IMG/VR virus record: IMGVR_UViG_3300005529_000024
Span: 62,001 to 126,000 of that record
DNA length: 64,000 nucleotides
Strand: one strand, 5' to 3'
DNA from: a virus
A program made the position numbers and the translations under genes. Under the pieces are notes generated by a model. The model was given only the letters and a program-made list of their open reading frames with translations, had not been told where the DNA came from and searched no databases. Shown here one piece after another: positions 55,610-62,956 of the stretch. Position 1 is the stretch's first letter, and each line of letters begins with the position of its first letter.

Positions 55610-56212
55610 ATGGAAAAGATTGTGTTGGAAAGTATCCGGCGTGTTGATGCTGCAATAAACACTCATTATGAGGAAGACTTTAAGCAGCGTATAATAGCTT
55701 ATGCTACTCCGAAAGGATATCATTTAATCGAGCCGTTAATTGATATATTTAATAATGACGGTGTTGACGCACTTCTGGAGGCAGTTAAACCTTTACAGAG
55801 GGATCGATCTTTTGCTCCAGGTATTTATCGTGAACTGCTTGTGTTAGAGTCTCGCGTTCATGCTGATTATAAAAATCAATTTCTGACTGAGAAGAAGGAG
55901 CCTAAAAAGCGAAAGAAGAAACGTGCTCCAGAAGGTCAAGAGCGGGAGCCGTTATCCCAGAAGAATCCTTTCGCCTCACATACACAGGGGCACGTGTTTC
56001 ACGCAATTTTTGAGAAGGGACCGTATTCTGTCGAGGAAGCTGTAAAGATAGCAGCAGAGTCTGGTCTCAAGCTTACTTTTGCTCGTGCGAAGCAATTACC
56101 GTATGAATATCAACGTGGTGATATCGCCGGATTTACAATTGAACAGTCTTATGATGGCGACGTACTGAAATGGAAAGTTGTGCCTGCTCAATCTACAGTG
56201 GGTGTGTCTTAA
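55610..56212 (+). CDS. Hypothetical protein with basic linker
   Basis: Encodes 200 residues. An N-terminal helical domain (residues 1-95, VLESIRRVDAAINTHY, then EPLIDIFNNDGVDALLEAV) is joined by a lysine/arginine-rich stretch (KKEPKKRKKKRAPEG) to a C-terminal alpha/beta domain of about 75 residues (PYSVEEAVKIAAESGLKLTF). The basic linker suggests nucleic-acid contact. Ribosome binding site AAGGAG. No family is recognised. Confidence 0.65.
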   Translation: MEKIVLESIRRVDAAINTHYEEDFKQRIIAYATPKGYHLIEPLIDIFNNDGVDALLEAVKPLQRDRSFAPGIYRELLVLESRVHADYKNQFLTEKKEPKKRKKKRAPEGQEREPLSQKNPFASHTQGHVFHAIFEKGPYSVEEAVKIAAESGLKLTFARAKQLPYEYQRGDIAGFTIEQSYDGDVLKWKVVPAQSTVGVS

Positions 56213-56213
56213 G

Positions 56214-56450
56214 ATGGAATCAAAACGTGGTTTAGAATCCATTCCAGAGCTACAGTTTATTACGAACTGTGATAAGGATCATGAGATGCCACATGTAGCA
56301 ATCTGGACTAAGGAAGGTCCATTGCACTTCTTCTGGTGTCATAAATGTAAGCAGGCAAAATTTGTTATTGAACCAGACAGAGTGAAATGGGAAAAGCATA
56401 AATCCAGACTTATCGTAAGATTCTTTGATTGGCTTTTTAATGTCTGGTGA
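56214..56450 (+). CDS. Small Cys/His protein
   Basis: Encodes 78 residues from the ATG one base after the preceding stop; an upstream in-frame extension overlaps the preceding gene and is less likely. Ligands include C near residue 18, a C-H-K-C knuckle near residue 43 and several histidines. The C-terminus has tryptophan and phenylalanine residues (VRFFDWLFNVW) that may form a short membrane-associated helix. The ribosome binding site is weak (GGGTG). No family is recognised. Confidence 0.58.
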   Translation: MESKRGLESIPELQFITNCDKDHEMPHVAIWTKEGPLHFFWCHKCKQAKFVIEPDRVKWEKHKSRLIVRFFDWLFNVW

Positions 56451-56459
56451 GGAGGAAGT

Positions 56460-56666
56460 ATGAGAGGATACAGCACGAGCGAGACAAAAAGGATGGTAAG
56501 AAAGATATTCTTTGGTCGTGCTACCAAAGAGGAAGTATATAAGTTCAAATCTTTCTGTCTCTGCATGGTCAAAAAGGAGTTTCATCCAGTTAAGAGGGAT
56601 TTGTATAATCAGGTTGTCTCAGATAACCTTGAGGTCGCTTATTCCCTTCAGAAGGAACTGCGATGA
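56460..56666 (+). CDS. Small basic helical protein
   Basis: Encodes 68 residues behind GAGGAGGAAGT. It is lysine/arginine-rich with helical segments (TSETKRMVRKIFFG, EEVYKFKSFCLCMVKK, DNLEVAYSLQKELR). Two cysteines lie close together (C-L-C). It ends four bases into the metallophosphoesterase gene. A small DNA- or RNA-binding helper is possible from the charge, with no direct evidence. Confidence 0.62.
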   Translation: MRGYSTSETKRMVRKIFFGRATKEEVYKFKSFCLCMVKKEFHPVKRDLYNQVVSDNLEVAYSLQKELR

Positions 56667-57193
56667 TATTCTTTACGAGCGATACACATTTTTATCATAA
56701 GAATGTAATCAGATACTCTAATCGTCCGTTTTCCTCAGTAGAAGAGATGAATGAGGCACTGATCGAAAAGTGGAACTCTACTGTATCTGTTAAGGATGAA
56801 GTGTATCACCTTGGCGATGTGTCTTTCTCCAGTCTAGGTAATACTCTTTCTATCTTGGATAGATTGAATGGTAGAAAGAAACTGATCCTGGGCAACCATG
56901 ATAGAACTCTTTCAAAGAAATCTGATTTCAAGTCGAGGTTCGAGTGGATCAAAGATTATTATCTTCTTAAAGTCAATGATCCGGATGCGCCTGATGGCGT
57001 TCAGCAAATAGTTCTTTTCCACTATGCGCTTAGGACTTGGGAAAAGATACACTATGGATCTTGGAATCTTTTTGGTCATAGCCATGGTACTCTACCCGAT
57101 AATATATACCTTAAGGCTATGGATGTTGGCGTAGATTGTAATAATTATAAACCTATAAGCTATGAGAGAGTAAAAGATATTATGCGTGTGTGA
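56663..57193 (+). CDS. Calcineurin-like metallophosphoesterase
   Basis: Encodes 176 residues. The complete set of metal ligands is present: S-D-T-H-F near residue 6, L-G-D-V near residue 51, L-G-N-H-D near residue 74, F-H-Y-A near residue 118 and G-H-S-H-G near residue 134. The short form resembles YfcE- or MJ0936-like phosphodiesterases. Substrates could be cyclic nucleotides or nucleic acid 2',3'-cyclic phosphates; the nearby RNA repair genes make the latter tempting, but the sequence does not decide. It overlaps the upstream gene and ends within the structured region at 57188. Confidence 0.8.
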   Translation: MIFFTSDTHFYHKNVIRYSNRPFSSVEEMNEALIEKWNSTVSVKDEVYHLGDVSFSSLGNTLSILDRLNGRKKLILGNHDRTLSKKSDFKSRFEWIKDYYLLKVNDPDAPDGVQQIVLFHYALRTWEKIHYGSWNLFGHSHGTLPDNIYLKAMDVGVDCNNYKPISYERVKDIMRV

Positions 57194-57339
57194 GTCTCCT
57201 GGGCTACAGGACAGTGCATTACGAAATAGAAGTAATGAGCACACTAGTCCAAAGTAAGGATAAAGACAAGAGGCGTTATTGTTGGCCTAGCTACGGCAGA
57301 GCGTAAGAGGCCCTTGAGGGTAGCGCGTCCCTCTCACAC
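57188..57339 (+). ncRNA. Unidentified structured RNA candidate
   Basis: A 150-base stretch without a gene has nested pairing: a closing helix GTGTGAG (57188-57194) with CTCACAC (57333-57339); hairpin TCCTG-GGCTA-CAGGA (57197-57211); a bulged stem GTGCATTAC (57214-57222) with GTAAT and GCAC (57232-57242); GGCCT (57284-57288) with AGGCC (57308-57312); and GAGGG (57316-57320) with CCCTC (57329-57333). The last helix competes with the closing one at C57333. It may be a free small RNA or the leader of the gene at 57369. It does not match a riboswitch I recognise. Confidence 0.5.
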
Positions 57340-57368
57340 TTATATATAAGCAAAATAGGAGATTAAAG

Positions 57369-57611
57369 ATGAAATTTATTCTTGAGGAAGATAAAGAAGA
57401 TCAGATTCTTTTAAAGCTTGTGAGGTATGGTGATAGTATTGGACTTGTAGCTTCTAGAAAGGGTGATTTGGACTGGTATATCCTTTTCATCAGTAATGAT
57501 GGTACTCTATTTCTTCCTAAAGAGCTTGATGAGGGTTTAGGATTCCGGCTTGACGAAAAAGGCCGTATTAAGGTAGTTGATAAGTGGAGTGAGACGAAAA
57601 CTAATCCTTGA
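57369..57611 (+). CDS. Small protein downstream of the structured region
   Basis: Encodes 80 residues behind TAGGAGATTAAAG. It looks like a small beta-sandwich or antiparallel sheet: DQILLKLVRYGDSIGLVASR, then DWYILFISNDGTLFLP, and a basic tail (GRIKVVDKW). Its leader is the folded 57188-57339 sequence, so expression may be controlled there. The stop overlaps the -35 box of the next promoter. No known family. Confidence 0.65.
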   Translation: MKFILEEDKEDQILLKLVRYGDSIGLVASRKGDLDWYILFISNDGTLFLPKELDEGLGFRLDEKGRIKVVDKWSETKTNP

Positions 57612-57635
57612 CAAAATAAATAATACTGCTATAAT
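57608..57635 (+). promoter_or_regulatory. Sigma-70 promoter
   Basis: TTGACA (57608-57613) and TATAAT (57630-57635) with a 16-base spacer, overlapping the preceding stop codon. A 50-base leader separates it from the gene at 57685. Confidence 0.83.
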
Positions 57636-57684
57636 TATCTATGAATAGGGTGAACAGGTTTAAACTCTAAACATGGAGGTTAAA

Positions 57685-58083
57685 ATGCTGGTATCTTATA
57701 CGATTAAACTCAATAGAGATGGTCTCAGCAAAGACGATTTTATTCTAGCTATCAAACATTTACGTAACTATATTACTGGTCTGTCTCTTGCGGTTTCTAA
57801 ACAGGCTGTTGAAGAGGTTCTTCAGAATGGTCAAACTGTTATCACCAATGAAGAATCTCCGGTTCTCTTCGACAATACCGATTATGGCAAGAGGAATCGT
57901 GATACTCTGCGTGGTTCTGCGCTTGCTGCTCTGGAACTTATGGGCTTTTCAATCGCATCCCATAATCCGAAGCTTACCGATACTATTGATTCTCTTAAGC
58001 GCACTGTCCATACAGCGATTGAAAATGGAGAATATTCATTGGCGATTTCATTAATCAACGTTCTTATCGAGAATTCCAAATGA
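57685..58083 (+). CDS. Hypothetical protein under its own promoter
   Basis: Encodes 132 residues from the ATG behind ATGGAGG; the open frame to 57673 precedes that site. A helical protein with a basic-hydrophobic start (DFILAIKHLRNYITGLSLAV), a variable middle and a regular C-terminal helix (SLKRTVHTAIENGEYSLAI). No cysteine cluster or membrane segment. It overlaps the next gene by four bases. A consensus-type promoter 50 bases upstream suggests early expression. No family recognised. Confidence 0.66.
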   Translation: MLVSYTIKLNRDGLSKDDFILAIKHLRNYITGLSLAVSKQAVEEVLQNGQTVITNEESPVLFDNTDYGKRNRDTLRGSALAALELMGFSIASHNPKLTDTIDSLKRTVHTAIENGEYSLAISLINVLIENSK

Positions 58084-58451
58084 TTACAAGGGTTTCTATA
58101 CCTGTAACTGGCTGTTACGATGACGAATTAGTGTTTTTTAGCTTATATTTTGAGGGTCATCGATCCCCTTGTAAAAAGGATGTCTTGGATGTCCTCAAAG
58201 ATACCATTGATACTTATTCAGATCTTCCAGAAGCTGTTGTTTCTTTCGAGATGAGTAAGGAAGCTTATGAAATCACACAGTCTGTACATGACTGGCAATA
58301 TGTCAACGATCATTCCATTGTTGAGACAAACACATTTGTAGAACATCCTAAATGGGGTCGTCAACCCTATTCCTGGCGTATTCTCGATATCCATAATCTA
58401 GACAGGCTCACAATTCGTCGTCTCAACAAGGAGTTGGGCCGGGAAGATTAG
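58080..58451 (+). CDS. Hypothetical alpha/beta protein
   Basis: Encodes 123 residues. It begins within the previous stop (ATGA) and so is co-translated. The sequence has strands (ITRVSIPVTGCYDDELVFF, VVSFEMSKEAYEI) and a W-R-I-L-D-I-H-N-L-D-R-L ending. A single histidine-rich patch (H-N-L, H-S-I) is seen but no complete metal site. No family recognised. The recurrent motif follows 10 bases after its stop. Confidence 0.62.
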   Translation: MITRVSIPVTGCYDDELVFFSLYFEGHRSPCKKDVLDVLKDTIDTYSDLPEAVVSFEMSKEAYEITQSVHDWQYVNDHSIVETNTFVEHPKWGRQPYSWRILDIHNLDRLTIRRLNKELGRED

Positions 58452-58460
58452 AAATCCTTA

Positions 58461-58487
58461 TCCTACCTTTTGCTTTTTCGCGTCTTG
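58461..58487 (+). repeat. Recurrent 27-30 nt intergenic motif, copy 3
   Basis: TCCTACCTTTTGCTTTTTCG followed by CGTCTTGC: identical to the copy at 19881-19907 over 26 consecutive bases. It ends about 40 bases before the ATG at 58529. Identity over that length in non-coding DNA is unlikely by chance. Confidence 0.65.
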
Positions 58488-58528
58488 CCTACTAAAGATC
58501 CAAATTAATAAAAACTAAGGAAAATAAT

Positions 58529-58885
58529 ATGAAATCCTGCATCTTTACTGATAATGATGCTGTTAACTCTCTGTTTTCATTAGAGAATCAGAAATTGTGC
58601 CCATGTGATGGTATGATTATGTTCCGAAGGCGTAATTATCTGGCTACCCGTCCGGATGTACGAGCTAAGTATGGGTTTGATTTACTGGTCTGTAACGCAC
58701 ATTCTAACCTTCTCAAGGAAATTGAGCCACAGCTTACTCTTGAGCAGTTTATACGACAAATTGGGCCAAATTACGAGGCTTTATGCCCATCCTGCAATAT
58801 GTGGGTGGTTCTGGACCATTTTAAGTTTAATACCCATGGTACAGGTCGTAGTGGTATTTGTCGATTGAGCGACAACGATGTTTAA
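58529..58885 (+). CDS. Zinc-binding hypothetical protein
   Basis: Encodes 118 residues. Cysteines C-P-C-D-G near residue 23, V-C-N-A-H near residue 53 and C-P-S-C near residue 94 could hold one zinc ion. Between them lies a basic strand-helix stretch (MFRRRNYLATRPDVRAKY). It is the first gene after the recurrent motif copy at 58461. Its ribosome binding site is moderate (AAGGAAAATA). No family is recognised. Confidence 0.63.
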   Translation: MKSCIFTDNDAVNSLFSLENQKLCPCDGMIMFRRRNYLATRPDVRAKYGFDLLVCNAHSNLLKEIEPQLTLEQFIRQIGPNYEALCPSCNMWVVLDHFKFNTHGTGRSGICRLSDNDV

Positions 58886-58917
58886 TCCTGCCTTTATTCC
58901 TGTTTTTATCGGTGAGT

Positions 58918-60519
58918 ATGAAAAATAAATTAACAAAGTCTCAGAAAAGAATTTTATCCATATACATAAAGCTTTCTAAAAAGAATGGCGTCTATCCATC
59001 CAGATCTGAACTTCTGCGCGAGGGTGTGAGCCGTGATCAAGTACGTTCTGCATTCGGGTCTTTGTCTCAATTAAAGAACGTGGCGTTTACTACATATCCG
59101 GATGTCTTTAAGGGCATTATCGATGAAACCTTGGTATCAGATGATGCGATCCAAAATTTAAAACAAGAAGTAAGGGGTTATAATAAATTTGTTATAACCA
59201 CAGCAATTGGTGGTGGTAAAGTTCATTCCAAGTTTCATTCGAGTCTGAAAAAGTATTGCGAGTTAAACAATGCAAAGCTCTTGATTCTGATGGCTGAAGA
59301 TCCGGCATCGATCAGGAAATTTAAGATTCCAAATGGTCTTGAAGAAGAGCAGTTTGTTTTCTCTGATATCAAATTAAATTCAAATATCTTCATCTCTACA
59401 ATTAAATTATCTGCTAAGCAAATCGATCCTATGACTGGATTGTCCAGGTTAGGAAAGCGCGAGGGATCGTTTATTTATGCATCTCCGAAGCAACGATTAG
59501 TCTTCGTCCCGATAGGCTCTACTCTTCCTCACGCGATCATGACTACAGGAGCTATCACTCTCCCTGATTATCAGACTGAGCATTACATGAGCGAGCGTAC
59601 AGCTTGGATTGCAAAACAAGACCATGTAATGGGCGCTGTAATTGTCGAGGTCGAGGATGAGGAGATCTACCACTTTAGACAGATTCAAGCAGAAAAGAAT
59701 GGATCTTTTATAGATCTTGGGAAACAATACACAGAGAATGGCGTTATTGATGTAAGACCATCTGCGTTCATTCTTGGTGATTGGCATTCTGGTGAAACCG
59801 ATCCAACAGCGAAAACTTCTTGGAAAGAAGTTGTTGATGCTGTAAAACCCAGAATCCTCGTTCTTCATGATGCTTTCAATGGTAAATCAATAAATCATCA
59901 TGAGAAGGGTCGTAAGATCAAGCGAGCGAAATTTTATCGTGATAATTTACTGTCGCTTAAAGATGAACTTAAAAAGTTTGCTGAAGATTTAAACGAACTG
60001 TCAACATGGGCTGATCAGGTAGTGATAGTTAAATCAAATCATGATGAGTTCTTAGAAGAGATTCTAGAAGATGGTCGGTATATAAACGATCCGATAAACT
60101 TCGAAATTTGTACGAAACTAGCTTTAGCTATGCTGAATGGTTCATCACCATTACGAATTGGTGCTGAGATATCAGGCTTGTCAGCGACTAATATAGTGTG
60201 GCTCAAAAGGGATGATGATTTTGAAATCGCTCGTATCCAGTTAGGGGCACATGGAGATAAGGGGCCAAATGGAGCGAGAGGGAGTATAAAGAATCTTGAG
60301 TCATCCTATGGTAATTGTGTAATTGGTCACTCACATTCTCCTGGTATTCTAAGAGGATGCTGGCAAGTTGGAACAAGTAGTCTTTTTAATTTGGGATATA
60401 ACGTTGGTCCGTCATCCTGGTTGCATACAAGCTGTCTGTTGTACCATACAGGAGCACGTCAGTTAATACATTCTATTGAAGGTAGATGGAGATCTAAAAA
60501 TGGAAATAAAGCTAGTTAA
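58918..60519 (+). CDS. Large metallophosphoesterase with N-terminal helical DNA-binding-like domain
   Basis: Encodes 533 residues from the ATG behind CGGTGAGT; a longer frame to 58858 overlaps the upstream gene. The first 70 residues have a helix-turn-helix-like pattern (PSRSELLREGVSRDQVRSAF). Residues 300-490 carry the phosphoesterase ligands: L-G-D-W-H-S-G, V-L-H-D-A-F, V-K-S-N-H-D-E-F near residue 375, L-G-A-H-G-D-K-G near residue 442 and I-G-H-S-H-S-P near residue 473. Phage T5 protein A1, a DNA-degradation protein, is of similar length and fold type, so a nuclease is a reasonable idea. The assignment to A1 is from memory and not tested. Confidence 0.72.
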   Translation: MKNKLTKSQKRILSIYIKLSKKNGVYPSRSELLREGVSRDQVRSAFGSLSQLKNVAFTTYPDVFKGIIDETLVSDDAIQNLKQEVRGYNKFVITTAIGGGKVHSKFHSSLKKYCELNNAKLLILMAEDPASIRKFKIPNGLEEEQFVFSDIKLNSNIFISTIKLSAKQIDPMTGLSRLGKREGSFIYASPKQRLVFVPIGSTLPHAIMTTGAITLPDYQTEHYMSERTAWIAKQDHVMGAVIVEVEDEEIYHFRQIQAEKNGSFIDLGKQYTENGVIDVRPSAFILGDWHSGETDPTAKTSWKEVVDAVKPRILVLHDAFNGKSINHHEKGRKIKRAKFYRDNLLSLKDELKKFAEDLNELSTWADQVVIVKSNHDEFLEEILEDGRYINDPINFEICTKLALAMLNGSSPLRIGAEISGLSATNIVWLKRDDDFEIARIQLGAHGDKGPNGARGSIKNLESSYGNCVIGHSHSPGILRGCWQVGTSSLFNLGYNVGPSSWLHTSCLLYHTGARQLIHSIEGRWRSKNGNKAS

Positions 60520-60820
60520 GCAGTTTAAGCGAGGTCCGTATATCATAAAGCACGAAATCTGGAGCTTAGATGGTAATCCGGATACATTTATGAAGGCCGC
60601 GTATTCAGTTGATGGCGTATATATTGGTCTTACAAAAGATGCACATCATCTTTATAAAACTTTTGGCATAGAAGAGTTTTATGGGCGCACACCTCAATCT
60701 GTAGTATGTACCATCGGCTATTCACCTAAAAATAAGAAATGGTATGGGTGGAGCCATAGAGCTATTCATGGATTCAAGACAAAACGTGCGGCTATAAATT
60801 TTGCAGAGAAGGTATCTTAG
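60500..60820 (+). CDS. Hypothetical protein with strand-rich core
   Basis: Encodes 106 residues from an ATG inside the end of the metallophosphoesterase gene, with TGGAGATC upstream. Aromatic and basic residues alternate in strands (YIIKHEIWSLDGNPDTF, VVCTIGYSPKNKKWYGWSHR), ending in a helix (TKRAAINFAEKVS). Nothing like a metal site or signal is seen. Overlap with both neighbours suggests coupled translation with the nuclease-like protein. Confidence 0.62.
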   Translation: MEIKLVKQFKRGPYIIKHEIWSLDGNPDTFMKAAYSVDGVYIGLTKDAHHLYKTFGIEEFYGRTPQSVVCTIGYSPKNKKWYGWSHRAIHGFKTKRAAINFAEKVS

Positions 60821-60830
60821 GAGAATACGG

Positions 60831-61022
60831 ATGTTAGATGATAGCGAGGGCGAGTATCCTCCAGGACATCCTAAAGCTCAAGTTTTGGGGTGTATGTGTG
60901 ATCCAATAAAGAATCGTTGTGGCGTTGGAAGTAGATTATTTCCAGGAGCATTTTTTCGGGTCACAACATGGATAATATCAAAAGATTGTCCAATTCATCG
61001 TTTAAGTAAGGAAGAAGTATGA
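60831..61022 (+). CDS. Small cysteine-containing protein
   Basis: Encodes 63 residues behind TAGGAG. The C-terminal half holds C-M-C near residue 22, R-C-G-V near residue 30 and a final D-C-P-I-H near residue 53, a plausible single zinc site, with G-S-R-L-F-P-G-A-F-F in between. The start is acidic and proline-rich. It overlaps the next gene by four bases. No family recognised. Confidence 0.6.
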   Translation: MLDDSEGEYPPGHPKAQVLGCMCDPIKNRCGVGSRLFPGAFFRVTTWIISKDCPIHRLSKEEV

Positions 61023-61267
61023 CGTTTCATGAATATCTGAAAAATCTAGAAACATGCTATGCTCTTTTATTTTTGCGCCGATCTGGTCCTGAAGAAGCTC
61101 CTCTTTGTGTGCTTGGTACAATCATAGTACACGATGACTTCGTTTTAATTCGGGATGTGGACAACAAAGAGTGTGCATATCTATGTACAGAGATTGTCGG
61201 TGTCGCTCGAATGAGTGCGGAAGAATATGAATTAGCTAAAGCAGAAACAGAGGCTTTAGAAGAGTGA
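61019..61267 (+). CDS. Hypothetical protein, paralogue of the 36050 product
   Basis: Encodes 82 residues, aligning with the C-terminal half of the 36050-36646 product (TFHEYLKNLETCYALLF against TFKQYCESLQTSYVGLM, then TIIVHDDFVLIRDVDNKE against TLIVHEDFVVFRNIAGEE). The strand-rich segment has a small-barrel look. The two copies lie about 25 kb apart, one in the replication operon and one before packaging, so they may be related binding domains. It overlaps the next gene by four bases. Confidence 0.65.
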   Translation: MTFHEYLKNLETCYALLFLRRSGPEEAPLCVLGTIIVHDDFVLIRDVDNKECAYLCTEIVGVARMSAEEYELAKAETEALEE

Positions 61268-61860
61268 AGAAATCATCTCGTTCCGGCAAACGTAAATGTA
61301 AGCGATGTAAGGAGCTTTTTCTCAGGAAGAAGGGTGATCCATTACTCTGTGAGAGATGTAGATTCCATTGCTCCAGATGTGATTCCTTATTAACGCTGGA
61401 TGAGATAAAAGATAAACAGACTCATTGTAATAACTGTTCTCAAGAAGTCGCCATAAACAAAGAGAACAATGTCCACAATAAGGATTACGCCTTATTAAGA
61501 ACATACGGCATTACATACAATGAATACCTAAAGTTACTCGAAGATCAAAATGGCCTTTGCTGGATATGCCGAAAACCTCCAATGAATATCTCATTGAGTG
61601 TTGACCATAAGCATGAAGCAGGGGAGAACAAGAAGAATCCTAGAAGAAAGAGACATCGCGTAAGGGGTCTTTTATGCTGGCTGTGCAATACAGCGTTAAG
61701 ACATTATTTCGATGATCCAATTCTCCTAAGAAGAGCAGCAGAATATTTGGAAGTTCTACCAGCACAAAAAGTCTTATATCCGGAACACAGAATATTAGTA
61801 GACAATGGTGGATCTATTCTGCCGAATATTAACCAGAAGGAAAACAGGGATTGTACTTAA
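61264..61860 (+). CDS. Endonuclease VII-like HNH protein
   Basis: Encodes 198 residues from a GTG at the previous gene's stop (GTGA). An N-terminal zinc unit (C-K-R-C-K near residue 12, C-E-R-C, C-S-R-C and C-N-N-C up to residue 60) is joined to the endonuclease VII fold: Y-G-I-T-Y-N-E-Y-L-K-L-L, C-W-I-C-R near residue 100, S-V-D-H-K-H near residue 115 and R-G-L-L-C-W-L-C-N near residue 140. Phage endonuclease VII resolves branched DNA before packaging, and the gene lies just before the packaging genes. A homing or free-standing HNH role is the alternative. Confidence 0.8.
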   Translation: MKKSSRSGKRKCKRCKELFLRKKGDPLLCERCRFHCSRCDSLLTLDEIKDKQTHCNNCSQEVAINKENNVHNKDYALLRTYGITYNEYLKLLEDQNGLCWICRKPPMNISLSVDHKHEAGENKKNPRRKRHRVRGLLCWLCNTALRHYFDDPILLRRAAEYLEVLPAQKVLYPEHRILVDNGGSILPNINQKENRDCT

Positions 61861-61866
61861 CTTAAG

Positions 61867-62592
61867 ATGTCGAAGAACGTGAAAGAAAAAATTATACCTA
61901 TTGACTCGCATACCCAAGAAAGTTTTAATGCTCGCGTATTACCGTTGTATTTAGCGCGGCGTTCAGGTGTTGATAACTCTATCGAGCTATTTGATTTACT
62001 AAGTCATATCGTTAATATCGTAGCTCCCAGATCGTTTCCATCTGTATCAGAATTTGATGCAGACGATTTGAAATCAAGAGGTAGAGAGTACCTGTGGAAG
62101 AAGATTAAGAATAATGATCTTCCAGATATAGAATCAGGGTTCTTCAATTATTTCTATGAATGTATTAAGAATGAAATGCTTCGTGAGTTAAAGGGTATCA
62201 ATCAGCAGATATTCGAGTCTGGTAACGCTTCTGTTGAATGCCCGTCTATGTCAAAGCTATACACGGTTGATAATGTCGAGAATTACATTACAGCTTACGA
62301 GGTATTGCAGAACCTGTATATGGAGATCGTTGCTGAGATTAGATTCGGGGATAATGAGTTCCTTCTTTGCAAATATATTCTATCTCGCATATTGATTTCT
62401 GAGGTCATCTCTCCACGTCATATAAAACGTGCTTATGGTATACAAAATTACAAATTCTACGTGGATTATATCCAAGTAAAAATAAAGTCTAAGCTTTATA
62501 AATATAGAGACATATTAACCAAGATGGGTTGCAACATAGCAGAGATCTCCCAACAATATTTATTGGAGCCAGAAAATAATGCGGATCTATGA
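61867..62592 (+). CDS. Sigma-factor-like protein
   Basis: Encodes 241 residues. The central segment A-D-D-L-K-S-R-G-R-E-Y-L-W-K-K-I near residue 65, then F-N-Y-F-Y-E-C-I-K-N-E-M-L-R-E-L, has the layout of sigma region 2 (a D-L-x-x-x-G-x-x-x-L-W helix followed by Y-x-x-x-x-I-R-x-x-M-x-x-x-L). The C-terminal part is helical and could be a region 4-like domain, but no clear DNA-recognition motif is visible. A late sigma factor before the terminase genes would agree with a phage-specific late programme. Confidence 0.55.
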   Translation: MSKNVKEKIIPIDSHTQESFNARVLPLYLARRSGVDNSIELFDLLSHIVNIVAPRSFPSVSEFDADDLKSRGREYLWKKIKNNDLPDIESGFFNYFYECIKNEMLRELKGINQQIFESGNASVECPSMSKLYTVDNVENYITAYEVLQNLYMEIVAEIRFGDNEFLLCKYILSRILISEVISPRHIKRAYGIQNYKFYVDYIQVKIKSKLYKYRDILTKMGCNIAEISQQYLLEPENNADL

Positions 62593-62950
62593 TGACGTAA
62601 AGATATTCGAAAAATATTCTGGTGGAATTATTGATCCTGTTGAGCTTCTATTGCTGTATTCTTCCCGGATGACTTTACTACCTGAGCTATATGATGCTTT
62701 GGGTAGAGAGTATGCACTTAGATTCCTGGACATATTCTCTGGTCGTACTATCAGTATCCCGTCTCAGGAAGCGATGAATCGTGATTTACGCGATGTTGCT
62801 ATCTTTCTGAGAATTCATAAGAACGATACGCCAGAGCGTAGAAAAGAGATTGCTCAGAAATATGACATCACGTTAGAGAACCTTGATCGTATTTACAAGG
62901 CAGTAAATGATGTTGTTTCTAATGTTGCTAAATTCAAGTTTAATGGTTAG
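62579..62950 (+). CDS. Mor-like DNA-binding protein
   Basis: Encodes 123 residues. The pattern L-P-E-L-Y-D-A-L-G-R-E-Y-A-L-R-F-L, then G-R-T-I-S-I-P-S, then R-D-V-A-I-F, ending in a helix-turn-helix (IAQKYDITLENLDRIYKAV), resembles Mor/C-type middle activators. In Mor the first segment is the dimerisation domain and the last is the DNA-binding helix-turn-helix. The start overlaps the sigma-like gene by 14 bases. A small terminase subunit with HTH is another possibility. Confidence 0.6.
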   Translation: MRIYDDVKIFEKYSGGIIDPVELLLLYSSRMTLLPELYDALGREYALRFLDIFSGRTISIPSQEAMNRDLRDVAIFLRIHKNDTPERRKEIAQKYDITLENLDRIYKAVNDVVSNVAKFKFNG

Positions 62951-62956
62951 AGGTTT

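Noticed and set aside
57188-57339. Group I intron or known riboswitch in the folded region
   Set aside because: No conserved P7/P3 core, no split gene on the two sides, and no ligand-box pattern I recognise.
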